From the NCBI RefSeq assembly GCF_000003815.2, contig NC_049986.1, positions 16,043,485 through 16,107,484 on the forward strand: a stretch of DNA of 64,000 nucleotides, given 5' to 3'. The position numbers were made by a program, and so were the translations under genes. The notes under the pieces were generated by a model. The model saw nothing but the letters and a program-made list of their open reading frames with translations, had not been told where the DNA came from and made no database searches. This document shows positions 24,590 through 35,479 of this stretch, one piece after another (within the stretch, counting starts at the first letter, position 1; every line of letters starts with the position of its first letter). The DNA comes from Branchiostoma floridae. Its lineage: Eukaryota > Chordata > Leptocardii > Amphioxiformes > Branchiostomatidae.

Positions 24590-25460
24590 GGTACAGAGCT
24601 AAAGCCCATTGTTCACCGTGCCACTTAATTAAGAACAATTATCGCATCATACATCATTACCTCATTAAAGTAAGATAAAGTCATGAAAAGAAACCAATTT
24701 AAAGAAGCATATGTTTGCTATCTAATACTCAATCCACTTTAAAAATGTGCGACACAACTGGGAACAATCATCCAATCACTCATCATTACCCCATTAAACT
24801 AAGATAAAATCATTAAAGAATGGAAATCAAAGAACTATAAAGAACTGCCATCTGATTCAACCTTTAAAAACTGTGCATGACTATAGCCTGTGCTTCACTG
24901 CGTAACTGAACAATTACCATACTATCTCATTAAACTAAGATTAAAATTTGAATTTAAAAAAACGTGCTCGCTATCTAATACTTCAACCTCTTAGACCTAT
25001 GCATAACTAAAACCCGTGTTTCATTGTACAACTCAATTGAGAACAGTTATAGCATTATTTATCATGATTCCCTCATCAAATGAAGACAAGCCCATGAGAA
25101 GAATGCGTCATCAAGACCTATCCACATACTAATAACTAAATATCAATACAACCCTTCAATACAATAATGCCTTCTCGAGTTATGCTGTCCATCCACAAAC
25201 GTACACACAAACATGCACACGCACACACAAACACTACCGACAACATAACCTTCTAGCGAAGGTAAGGAATACTAAGAAAAAATAACATTAGCTTGCTATC
25301 AAAACTTCAACCTTTTAAACCTGTACGAAACCAAAGCCCATGGCTCATTGCACAACTCGATTGAGAACAATTATCACATGATCCATCATTGCCTCATTAA
25401 ACTCAAATGAAGTCATGAGAAGAGACAAAGACCCATATGTGCGCTGTCTGATACATCAGA
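24590..25460. repeat. Degenerate tandem satellite, monomer about 130-150 bp
   Basis: A diverged unit recurs in tandem. Its best-kept part reads GAACAATTATCNCATCATNC followed by ATCATTNCCTCATTAAA and AGATAAAATCATNAAAG. Copies begin near 24633, 24762, 24906, 25032 and 25362. The unit is AT-rich and non-coding. Identity between copies is clearly below that of the neighbouring satellite, so this array is older. Confidence 0.65.
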
Positions 25461-25539
25461 TAACGCTCATCTCCTGGGGACCGTAAGACAGGTCCAAGAC
25501 GTATCCTTCTTCTGGGCCTTCTCTGAAGACTCCCCGAAG

Positions 25540-26460
25540 ACGTTGCGATGTCTCAGGAGACGTCTTGACAGAGACTGATGAAGGATTGGATTGCCCATTG
25601 TCTTATTATGAGTCAAGAATGTTCCGGACATTTTTTCATGATTGCTGACTGTGAGTCACGATTTGGTTTTGATAATGTTGAACTGAATGGCGTTTTTATG
25701 TTTAGTCTACTTTAGAGAACTCTTGACAGAGACAGATAGAGGATGAGATTACCCATTGTCTTAAATGAGTTAAGAACGTTTCTGACATTTTTTCATGATT
25801 GCTGAGTTGCACGATTTGGTTTGGATAACGTTGACTGTGTTGAAAGGTATTTTATTAGAGATGTCTTGACATCGATGGATGTCTCAGGAGACGTCTTGGC
25901 AGAGATAGATGGTGGATGGGATTACCCATTGTCTCATTATGAGTCAAGAACGTTCCGGGCATTTTTTCATGATTGCTGAGTTGCACGATTTGGTTTTGAT
26001 AATGTTGAACTGAATGGCGTTTTTATGTTAAGTCTACTTTAGAGATCTCTTGACGGAGACAGATAGAGGATGATATTAACCATTGTCTTATTATGAGTCA
26101 AGAACGTTCCTGATTTTTTTAATGATTGCCGAGTTGTACGGTTTGGTTTCGATAACGTTGACTGTGTTGAAAGGTGTTTTTAAAAGATGTCTTGACATCG
26201 ATGGATGTCTCAGGAGACGTCTTGACATAGATGGAGGATGGGATTACCTATTGTCTTATTCATTATGAGTCAAGAACGTTCCTGACATTTTCCATGATTG
26301 CTGAGTTGCACGAATTGGTTTTGATATTGCTCAACTGAAACGCGTTTTTACGTTCAGACATGTCTTGACATCGATGGATGGAGGGTGGGGTGGAGTTACC
26401 TATTGTCTCATTCATTAAGAGTCAAAAACATTCCTCACATTTTTTAGATGATTGCAGCTA
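25540..26460. repeat. Tandem satellite with alternating (dimeric) monomers of about 152-173 bp
   Basis: Six monomers each carry CCATTGTCTTATTATGAGTC with AAGAACGTTCC and a GATTGCTGAGTTGCACGA block. The conserved part recurs near 25596, 25755, 25928, 26083, 26249 and 26401. Two monomer types alternate: one has GATAATGTTGAACTGAATGG, the other GATAACGTTGACTGTGTTG. The true repeat is therefore a dimer of about 330 bp. It directly follows the older satellite. Confidence 0.75.
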
Positions 26461-27275
26461 CTCATCAGGAATATTTTTTTCTCTTTTTGCGTTCGATGTT
26501 TTTACGTTTGGCGAATGACGTGCGTGTAGTTTGTATTTCCGAGTTTGTTATTTTTTCCAGAAGAAAACTTTGTACATCGCGTATTTCTGTTCCCAGTCCT
26601 TGAAACATTCACAGTGTTTGAAAGGGAACGAAAAGCAGTCAGAAGTTGTGAACCACACATGGTAAGGCACAGTAGATCACTTTTTGATGAGGAATATTAA
26701 AAGTTAATGTCAGTAAGAACACGATAAACTTTATTGGCGAATTCATGCCCAAATTGCAAAGGCTAGTTTCCATGAAACGTAACGTAAAAAGGTAAAGATC
26801 TGTTTGGTGTTTTTTTATAAACATTACAGGGGGTGGGTACCGGTCGGATGACATCATCTGTCTTCCTCTCCAACCCAACGACTGCTCCTCATTGTCCCTC
26901 CTCTCCCTCCCCTGAAGTTCCATCCCACTGGTTTATAGTCGCTACCTCACGCTGTACGTTATCAAAACCGCTTCATCTCTCGCCAAGGCGATCATTATCG
27001 CCCCCTGGTGACATCACCTTGAATGGATGTTGATGGATGGACGTGTCTTTAATTAAAGGGCCGTATAAGGACATGTACCATCGGTCACCCTGCCCGCACC
27101 ACCTGTGTCCAACGCCCCCCAGCTTAGGTTACACACTTTTGTTACTTCAGCTCAAAGCCAACAATACACCGTGTCCGCTGTTCTGTTGTGTGGTACTTCT
27201 TCGGACAAATTAATTTTCTTCCCTCTTGCCATCTTTTGATATCATACAGGCTTTGGAAGTGGTAGAGAGTATGTA
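26461..27275. other. Intergenic stretch without a recognisable gene
   Basis: No exon, RNA gene or repeat can be supported between the satellite and the hairpin element at 27276. Confidence 0.4.
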
Positions 27276-27390
27276 TACTCTCCAAGCAGAGGTTGGTGGG
27301 AAAAATTGTGACCTTTTCCTTTCATAATCGAAAAAAAAATTATGAAAGGAAAAGGTAACGATTTTCCCACCAACCTCTGCTTGGAGAGTA
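27276..27390. mobile_element. Almost perfect hairpin MITE, family A (copy 6)
   Basis: The element starts TACTCTCCAAGCAGAGGTTG and ends in its mirror image. The complementary arms run about 50 bp each, nearly to the centre, around a short A-rich loop (AATCGAAAAAAAAATTATG). Flanks share AGTATGT, possibly a decayed target duplication. The high arm identity suggests recent insertion or pairing-mediated homogenisation. Confidence 0.8.
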
Positions 27391-28211
27391 AGTATGTCCA
27401 AAGTGGGGAAAAGACAACCCTCTCCGTCCCAAGGCTATATTTCGCACGTATTCTTTGGAGCATTCATTGGTGACATTGATCTAAACCAACAGTATTTTGC
27501 CAATTTTGCTTCGTCTTTTTGAAGGTATGGAGGGAACGGCATTGTTCTCAACCAAGTTACACGAGACAGTAAACGGTTTCTTTGGACGGATCATCAGTTA
27601 TAAAAGACAGTTTTCTTCATGAATTCTGTTCGATGCTAATCTTCAGTACCTCTTTAGAACAGACCGACATATTGAAAGTCGTCGATAGAGCTATAGAGAG
27701 GTCGACCCATTCACACAAGAAGTGTGGAAAGATAAACGAAAAAAAGAAACACCTCCAGGCAATGGAACGTCAAAAGACGCAACTCTTCTTCACCAAAGGT
27801 TTTTCATTGTCACTGGTTTCATTGCCACTGGTTTCTTTTCTTGCATTCTCTTTTCTTTTTCTTCTTGTCAAATAAAAGAAAGCCGTGCTCGCCACCTGTG
27901 ATGGCTACAGGACGGTCGTGTTACAAACAGTGTCATCGCGCAAGGGGGTCTACGGGTTTGAAATGAGAATGTCTTGGTCTTACTTTAGAAACTTTGTACT
28001 TGGCACACCAGAGCGTACTATTGACTATCTGTGTTTTACCATCTCAGGAATCATGTCAAGTTTTCTCTGTACGCATTCATTTTCCAGCAAATAAAATTAC
28101 GATGCAAGCTGAAAAGGAGTAGCCTGACTATGATACTCAGGCTAGAAAAGGAGAAGGAAATGGGCCGCATGTGTAGCAGATTCGACCCCTCGCAGGTAGC
28201 CTAAGAAAAGC
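27391..28211. other. Intergenic stretch without a recognisable gene
   Basis: Short frames without recognisable domains. I see no supportable gene or repeat. Confidence 0.4.
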
Positions 28212-28391
28212 TAGCCTCTACCAGGCTCCGCGGATCGGTGGTCACAGTATCTAGTTGTAGAAATTGGAATATAGTCTAAAGTACGCTAGGGGAGTTCTGG
28301 TGGCTAACTCCCCTAGCGTACTATAGACTATTTGTCCAATTTCTACAATTAGACCACCGATCCGGGGAGCCTGGTAGAGGCTAAAGTAAAG
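28203..28391. mobile_element. Long-stem foldback element, family C (copy 2)
   Basis: The element (28212-28382) begins TAGCCTCTACCAGGCTCCGC and ends GGGGAGCCTGGTAGAGGCTA. The inner arms GATCGGTGGTC, TTGTAGAAATTGG, ATAGTCTA and AGTACGCTAGGGGAGTT are all mirrored, so nearly the whole 171 bp folds into one stem. The 9-bp flanks AAGAAAAGC and AAGTAAAGC form a target duplication with one mismatch. Confidence 0.85.
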
Positions 28392-28474
28392 CTGACAGTT
28401 ATCTGTCTATTTGGCAATTTCTACTACATGTGCACACACTACGGTACTTGTATTTCCAGCGACCTATGCATGGT

Positions 28475-28847
28475 NNNNNNNNNNNNNNNNNNNNNNNNNN
28501 NNNNNNNNNNNNNNNNNNNNNNNNNNNNNNNNNNNNNNNNNNNNNNNNNNNNNNNNNNNNNNNNNNNNNNNNNNNNNNNNNNNNNNNNNNNNNNNNNNNN
28601 NNNNNNNNNNNNNNNNNNNNNNNNNNNNNNNNNNNNNNNNNNNNNNNNNNNNNNNNNNNNNNNNNNNNNNNNNNNNNNNNNNNNNNNNNNNNNNNNNNNN
28701 NNNNNNNNNNNNNNNNNNNNNNNNNNNNNNNNNNNNNNNNNNNNNNNNNNNNNNNNNNNNNNNNNNNNNNNNNNNNNNNNNNNNNNNNNNNNNNNNNNNN
28801 NNNNNNNNNNNNNNNNNNNNNNNNNNNNNNNNNNNNNNNNNNNNNNN
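28475..28847. other. Assembly gap (run of N)
   Basis: 373 undetermined bases. A family B MITE right end begins immediately after the gap, so its left end, and perhaps the cause of the gap, lies within. Confidence 1.
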
Positions 28848-28871
28848 ACCGTAGGGTCTGCTTGGAGACTA
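28848..28871. mobile_element. Right terminus of a family B MITE (copy 3) at the gap edge
   Basis: ACCGTAGGGTCTGCTTGG followed by AGACTA matches the right end of the other family B copies. The rest lies in the N run. Confidence 0.65.
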
Positions 28872-30397
28872 AGTGAGAGAGGATATGGTCGGCTTAGTAA
28901 CAGGGGCTGTCGAAGAAAGCGCCTTCTATCGGATAAGAAGTGCTGCACAGGCCAAGAACACGATTTCCTCTCTCTGTAGATGAACGAAATTACCAAGTTG
29001 ATAAAAACTAGGCTACGTACCATGTGAACGTTCGTGACATTGTCCAGTTCAGTTGAAATGTAGGCCAGTATATACAACTGAATAACATCAAAGCAACAGT
29101 GGTACAATCGCGTGTTACATTGATTTCCGTTTCTGTCACAAACCAAAGGAAAGAACTCTGAGCTGTCCGATTCTTGTGACTCATCTTGAAGAACAACAGC
29201 GATCATAAGTTTATCACGAGCAACTTCTTTATTCCCTGTTACCCACAGTTCGATATAATGAACTCAGTGACACACATATTTCGATGTGTGCAAAACCTAC
29301 GCAATGGGATTTGTTTTTAAGAGAAGAAGTGACAGTCTTGTGATCATTTTCGCGCTGTTAGACTCAAGGGAAACTAAATTGTTGATGGGTATCATATGAA
29401 ATTGTGTCATCTGCAATCTTATGCCAAGTCGATGCCCCTGAAAACAACAATTTCGCTCAATAACAAGTTGTTCCAAAGGCGTTCCGCGATCTTTTCAGTA
29501 GTTGAACAACAAGTCTTTCCGTTTAGTTGGGTTGTTTTAAGAGGGTATGTCAGTATTAAAGCCCCATTCCACTAGGGTGGGAACCTCGACTTAAGTTTGA
29601 CAGAGCGCTCAACTGAATTAAATGTATCTTACGTAACACTCACAGCTAGCCGCGGGCGCCAAGGCTACGTGGTTTCTCACAAGCAAGGTGGTAATTATTT
29701 ACTAGCAATTACTAAAGCGACACGTGTGTTTAAAATCTCATACGAGCGCCGCTGGCTAACTGTGATTTCGGACACGCGTAATTCGCCATCAAATTGATCA
29801 ATGGTCGGCGCACGGCCGCTCTTTCAAACCTACACGTGGCCGGTTTTGTGCGCATGTGTGCGCCCGCGGGAAAATGGCCGCCTGTCCACGTGTTGTTCCC
29901 TCATGACGTCACGCAGACGACGTTTTCTCGTGGGAAGCGCTGTCAAATGTTGGACGGCTGATGTTCGGTCGGAAGTCACACCAGTCGAGTCTGAAAAAAG
30001 ATGGTCTCTTTCGCGTGGGAAAATCCGACAAGTTTCCCGTCTGCTATAGTGCAGAATTAGAGATACCGCAATGGTTGTCTAGGTCACGACTTGATCTACT
30101 AGGTACAAGTGATGGTCATTTTGAACAAACGGTACAGATGGTTCTGGTTCCACCTGCTACTGCAGTGTGCGGAATACGGAACATCTGTCAATTTCTATAG
30201 CACAGAAGATCCGAAACGGTACTATACATCCATTGTTTCTCTTCCGGCGCAAAAAGGCTTGATCTGGTCAACAGCAAAAATACAAGGTTGGGTTATTGAC
30301 TTTTGTAGATCATTTGTTCACTGTCAGTACTGTTACAAACTACGAAATTTCATAAATATGTCAAACAGTGAATGACGAATGTGACTGCGCTTTTGTA
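28872..30397. other. Intergenic stretch with a family D half-element and two CSL-like sites
   Basis: At 29562-29630 the sequence CCCCATTCCACTAGGGTGGG with TTTGACAGAGCGCTCAAC matches the left end of family D, but no right end is seen. Strict CSL-like sites CGTGGGAAG (29929-29937) and CGTGGGAAA (30014-30022) lie 85 bp apart in a CpG-rich patch. No gene is recognised. Confidence 0.45.
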
Positions 30398-30592
30398 CCC
30401 CCGTTCCACTAGGGCGAAAACCTCACATGGACCGCGCAGCGACCTTAAATTTTACAGCGCGCACAACGAGTTTCATCGATGAAAACGAAGCTTCTTACGA
30501 GCTGCATGCTTTGCTGTGTTTTCCGTAATACTTTCACATCTTGCATAAATCCAATTGAGGTCACATCAAAGTCGCTGTCTAGTGGAATAGGG
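30398..30592. mobile_element. Foldback MITE, family D (copy 3)
   Basis: The left end CCCCCGTTCCACTAGGG is mirrored at the right by CTAGTGGAATAGGGAC, and the subterminal GCGACC block is answered by GTCGC. The interior includes TTACAGCGCGCACAACGAG as in the other copies. Non-coding. Confidence 0.6.
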
Positions 30593-30675
30593 ACGGAAAG
30601 ATGGGTAGAAGAGATGGAAAGATGGGTGGAAGAGACAGAAAGATGGGTGGAAGAGACGGAAAGATGGGTAGAAGT
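30593..30675. repeat. 21-bp minisatellite, four copies
   Basis: The unit YRGAAAGATGGGTRGAAGAGA is repeated about four times with one or two changes per copy. It abuts the right end of the family D element, and a CACT/ACTC tract (30717-30762) follows. Confidence 0.85.
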
Positions 30676-32873
30676 GAACCAACAAACCAATCTATCATCC
30701 ATCTATCATCTGTCAGGCCCACTCACTCACTCATTTACTCACTCACTCACCCACTCACTCACTTCGATCATGATGAGTCAATCCCCGTTGCCATAACGAA
30801 CAAAGCCTTCTGTGTCATATTCTGCACAGGAAACATTGCAGCCGATGCGGCCGAGTGCCAAGTTCGCACGAGAAGAAGTTTTAAAAGGCACTCATAACAC
30901 TGTTTACAGATTCTTTAAGACAAACGTAGTCAGAAACCTCCCGTCTGCACCAGGTGTACACCTGTTATCATCGCCGCCAGCTGAACCTTACCGAGGGGAG
31001 TGTGAGGTCGGGTGCGACTCGTGTAGAAGCTCGGTAGTGTTACAGCGGCGCGGAGTGACGGAGTGTAAAGGTGGACTCTCACTGCACTCGGGGCACCGGT
31101 GCGGCACTGCGGGGTTCGTTCACCGCGGAACTGTTTTGTTATTTTATATTGGATAGTACGCGACTTTTAATAGTTTAGATATTGCGTAATACGTAAAACT
31201 ATCACTTAGAAGACAACAAAAAACATAAAACGGAAGAAAATTCGTTCTTTATCTCTTAAATTCGTTGAGTCATCTTCGAACCCCACAGTGCCCCAAGTGC
31301 AGTGAGATACCACCTTAAGGGGGCGTGTAGTGTTACAGCGGTGCGGAGTGATGGAGAGTAAGGGGGCGTGTGAACCCGGGCTCCGGGGACCTGTACCGGG
31401 ACCCTCCGTCCGTCCGCTAACGTCCCCTTCCGCTCCGCTTGTATAAATATGTACTCTAGCTAAGTGCTGATGTTTTGCTTTTGTCGTGGCCGATGAAAGG
31501 TTTGTGTCGCCCCAGGTGGACGTGTGGGGGAAGTGGTTGGCACAAGTTTTTGTAGGTTATGTAATGAGTGTCGTGTAAGCCAATTTCTCATCGTCACAGG
31601 ATAGTCAGGTCCCGATAGTCATAGCAGCTGGGACAAAAAGCAGTGAAGATTCTGTGCTAGCCTTATTTTTCTCTCAATCACTTTCTCACGAAACACCTGT
31701 TCCGGCATTCGCTCATTCCAAGTTACACACTCGCTCAGACTCTCTCACTCACTCACTCACCGGCAATCACTCACACTAACATTCACCAATTAGCCCGTTC
31801 ACTCACTCACTTACTCACTTACTCATCCATACACCCGCTCACTCACTCACTCACTCATCCATACACTCACTCACTCACTCGCTCACTCACTCATCCATAC
31901 ACTTGGTCATTCACTCACTCAAAGGTTCGCACAATTACTTTCTCTGCTCAACGTATGTGAACCACACAAGCTATTAATTCCCATCGTACTTACAAACACC
32001 GTTCCACAACAGACCCCATGTAAGATACATAGCTCTCAACACGTCCTCCTCATACACGTCACCAAGTATACGGTTACATCTTTTAACTGTACACCCTAGA
32101 GTTAATGTCACTGCTGTCTTTAGCCAAATCTGATCCCTCTTACTATTACCACTAGTCTAGAGACAACATCACATCCGGTCCATGAGCCTGAACCAATGCC
32201 AAGTGTAACTCTCCACTATTCCTTACCACCCACAGTTCAGTAAGACCACCCTTCTCCAATCTATACAATGTGTACTACACTTGTATGTGATTTGTATATT
32301 CCACCATGGACCAAGGGCAGTGACATACTGGTCAACTTTAGGAGCTCAGTCTGTTATTCCCTTACTTTCCACGACCTTTGCTAAGTCTACCCATTGAAAA
32401 CAACATGTACAACGGACTGGCACGCTCGGACTAACATTTTCTCTGCCAACTCTCTCTCTGACGATGTCTCAATTCAATTCAAGTGGATTTGCACAACATT
32501 TCAAGACTTGTCGAGGTACAGACCAATTAGTTCAAATGGCCAAGTCATTTGAGGACACAAAAGTTATTTGAGGACACAACAGAAGTAATTGGTACAATAC
32601 CTCTACTGTATGTTGACTACATTCTCAGAGTTGTGTAAACGCATGACTTTTAACCTCAGATCTATTGGTTTATCTTAGTCTGTTGCAACCAGTACTTAGC
32701 TCAATCGGGCAACCATGGTTGTTAATTTCCTCATTCATTCATTCATTCATTCACTCATTCATTCATCATGGCTGTTGGTGTGTGAAACAGAACACTTGTT
32801 TTCATGTTTCTTTCTTTTTTTCTGTTTGCGTTTTCGTGTTTCGATACACGAAATCCGAATGCACGAAAACCCT
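30676..32873. other. Intergenic stretch with direct, inverted and tetranucleotide repeats
   Basis: GTGTTACAGCGGNGCGGAGTG occurs at about 31036 and 31331. Between them CACTGCACTCGGGGCAC (about 31080) is mirrored by GTGCCCCAAGTGCAGTG (about 31287). Long (CACT)n-like tracts cover about 31738-31925, with ATTC repeats at 32729-32768. No gene is recognised. Confidence 0.55.
31738..31925. repeat. CACT tetranucleotide tracts
   Basis: Interrupted runs of CACTCACT, with TCATCCATACACTC inserts recurring three times, show a short higher-order unit of about 45 bp in the array. Confidence 0.8.
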
Positions 32874-33039
32874 CATCTCCAAGAAGATCCTACGGTAACA
32901 TAAGATAGTATCAAAAGCTGCCAGAGGAGTGAAGCCGGCCTAGGAGTGTGTTTGGCTGCCCTTGGCCAGCTGTACTTCTTAGCCAGCTTTGATACCATCT
33001 TATGTCACTGGTAAATCTGCCTGGAGATTAGAAAACCCT
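32865..33039. mobile_element. MITE, family B (copy 4) with exact 9-bp target duplication
   Basis: The element (32874-33030) begins CATCTCCAAGAAGATCC and ends CTGCCTGGAGATTA. The internal CATAAGATAGTATCAAAAGC block is mirrored. Exact repeats GAAAACCCT at 32865-32873 and 33031-33039 are the target duplication. Confidence 0.85.
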
Positions 33040-33922
33040 GACATAGGCTCAGATTGAACAGATGGCAGGAGTGTGTGTGTGATGGGACCCGGTGGGGGTG
33101 GGGTATGACTGCCCTTGACCCAAGCTTGTTCTGATTCAAAGACGGTCCACCAGAAAAAATGGTTTGATAGAAACTAAGAAAGAAGTAAACGGATTAACGT
33201 CTTCGCCTGGCAGGTTGTTGGAATGTTTCCTTCCAGGGAGTCTCCAAGGTCACGACATGGCCACAGGAAGGCTTAACGGCTACCTGTCATGGTTCAATCA
33301 AGGTCAAACTACAACCGTCACCGATATCCCTGTGAACGGACTGGGATGGACATTTCTCACATAGAAAAGGACACTTTATAGTTCTCTTGTGTGTCAATGT
33401 TCAATGCTACGAGGGTTTCAGAGAAGCATTTTTTGTTTTAAGAGTAAACTGCAGAGATGACCGGAACATTGGTGTGGTTTCATCATTGCTTTTACAGTAC
33501 TAGGGGTTGGGTTGTTCGAGCTCAGTTTATTCACTGTGACGTCCATGAAAATACCAAAGAACACCGAAACAAATATAGCGAAGGAAAGTTATCAAGGGTG
33601 TCAGAGGCGCTGTAGCTAAGAAAACGCTGAGCGTTTTGATGACAAGTCATTTTCGCGCATCCTTCCACCGATGAACATGTAACAGGAAACTGAGACAGTA
33701 TTCTCTTGTACTTGGCTCCAAGCAAAGATGCATTGGGTCAAAGAATTACAGTTTTTCAGAGTACGCAAGATCTGGAAGACGTCCAAAAAAGATTAACTGG
33801 CATAATAGTTCTGTTTATGAGTGTGTTAAAAGCTTGTAAACATTTAAGTGGACAAAAGACCTTCGTTGCTGGTGCAGTTTGCATTCATCACCTGTGACAG
33901 TACCCAGTCAAAACTACCTGTA
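33040..33922. other. Intergenic stretch without a recognisable gene
   Basis: No exon or RNA gene can be supported. It ends at the target duplication of the foldback element at 33933. Confidence 0.4.
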
Positions 33923-33944
33923 CTACAGAGCGGTGTACCGAAAG

Positions 33945-34226
33945 TGCGAAAAGGAACGAAAAGGAGCGAAAAGGAACGAAAAGGAACGAAAAGGAGCGAA
34001 AAGGAACGAAAAGGAACGAAAAGGAACGAAAAGGAACGAAAAGGAACGAAAAGGAACGAAAAGGAACGAAAAGGAAATTACCGAAAGTGCGAAAAGGAAC
34101 GAAAAGGAACGAAAAGGAACGAAAAGGAAAGTACCGAAAGTGCGAAAAGGAACGAAAAGATTGTATAGGAACGAAAAGGAACGAAAAGGAAAGTACCAAA
34201 AGTGCGAAAAGGAACGAAAAGGAACG
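33945..34226. repeat. Left decamer array, GGAACGAAAA units
   Basis: More than 20 tandem units of GGAACGAAAA with occasional GGAGCGAAAA are interrupted by ACCGAAAGTGCGAAAA, which recurs as a punctuating block at the start and twice inside. Open frames here are repeat artefacts. Confidence 0.9.
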
Positions 34227-35376
34227 AAGTATGAAGCAAAGTGAAATAAAATCGAAGGGAATATAAGGTAACGGCACTGTGATCGGCAAATGCATTTGGA
34301 ACGGACTTTATTTTTGCATTTTGCGACTTGTTCCACGAAATTCCTAGAGCTCCAATGGTTAAACGGCGAACCGGCGGGAAAGTGCACGCGTGGAAATAGC
34401 TAAATACAAATCAAAGGCGATGGGCGGAGTCACGAATCAGTGCGTCTCGGGTTCCCACGCGGGCTGTCACAGACCAAATTCGGGGGGAGGGGGGTAAAAG
34501 CCGCTGAGTAGCGCGCCTGAAAAACGTTTGACGGGTTGACATTCTGGTGTAGATTATTTTTCTACGGTCTCAAAAATGTCACAAAGTCGTTTTCTAGTGG
34601 TCCCGGCCTAAATTATATGTGGCCCCGGGCAATCGGGACACCGCGTTGATTTCAATTCGAGGTCTGGTTCCAAAGACTTTTTCTGTCGAACCCGCACGGG
34701 AGACGTGAGTCAACGGCCAAATCTCTCCGTAGTTTCCCGATATCCTTTGCACAAATTCCTCACGTTGTCCTTTCTTCCCGCCAAAATTATGAATACTCAT
34801 GGTACAACGTGATGAAAGCTCCTTGGTACAATCACTATAATGTATACATGCCTATCCTTTCACACCTTTTCTTTTGTCGTGAACGAGCAAGAAGATATGT
34901 CTCCAGTCTCCAGAAAAACATGTTGTGGGCCCTGTTGAAGGGAGCTGTCATGCTAGCGGGGCAGCAGTTTATTAGCATATCATTCCAGGCCGGATTTCTA
35001 TTAGACGTAAACAATCGCAAGAATTGCATGCGGTGCTCCCATCTTGGGAGAACAGAAGTCATCCAAATACAACAGCAACGCTACAATCTTGCCTCATTCT
35101 GAAAATGTACGTTAATCGATATTTATCTATCACCCGCCAGTAACTGAATTTTAGTCCTTACTTTCTTATCTCAGTTCTGTTTCCTTGTATTTCGCTGATC
35201 TTCAGAGAATAATTTAGCCAACAAACACAACCGCCTAAAACAGCGCCGTAAAAGATTCATATTGCCAAATTCTAAAATAAAACACGTTTTAAAGCATGTT
35301 TCATAGGCTTCTAACGCCCGCAGTACCGGTTCCTTATATTCTTATTGCTTTTATTTTTGTTTGCTTCATACTTCCT

Positions 35377-35463
35377 TCCTTTTCGTTCCTTTTCGCACTT
35401 TCGTTCCTTTTCGTTCCTTTTCGTTCCTTTTCGTTCCTTTTCGTTCCTTTTCGCACTTTCGGT
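35377..35463. repeat. Right decamer array, inverted copy of the left array
   Basis: About seven TTTTCGTTCC units are bounded by TTTTCGCACTTTCG blocks, the exact reverse complement of the left array's units and punctuation. It is much shorter than the left array, so array length changes independently at each end. Confidence 0.9.
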
Positions 35464-35479
35464 AGACCCCTACAGAGCG

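Larger units (their letters stand above)
33923..35479. mobile_element. 1.5-kb foldback element with decamer-array ends and 10-bp target duplication
   Basis: CTACAGAGCG occurs at 33923-33932 and 35470-35479 and brackets the element (33933-35469). The left end GTGTACCGAAAGTGCGAAAA leads into a long array of GGAACGAAAA decamers. The right end is its mirror image (TTTTCGCACTTTCGGTAG). Beyond the arrays the inverted repeat continues through GAAGTATGAAGCAAA (about 34226) and TTTGCTTCATACTTC (about 35360) and then ATATAAGG/CCTTATAT. The about 1-kb middle has no recognisable transposase. The plan resembles Foldback/Galileo-type elements; the class is inference. Confidence 0.7.

Noticed and set aside
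28411-29206. Long frames across the N run
   Set aside because: They are open only because undetermined bases contain no stops.
33945-34226. CRISPR-like array
   Set aside because: Contiguous decamers without unique spacers, in a eukaryotic context; a minisatellite.
33848-34387. Frames of 106-154 codons rich in KERKGTKRNE or FRSFSFLFVP
   Set aside because: Translation of the decamer array in several frames on both strands; not genes.
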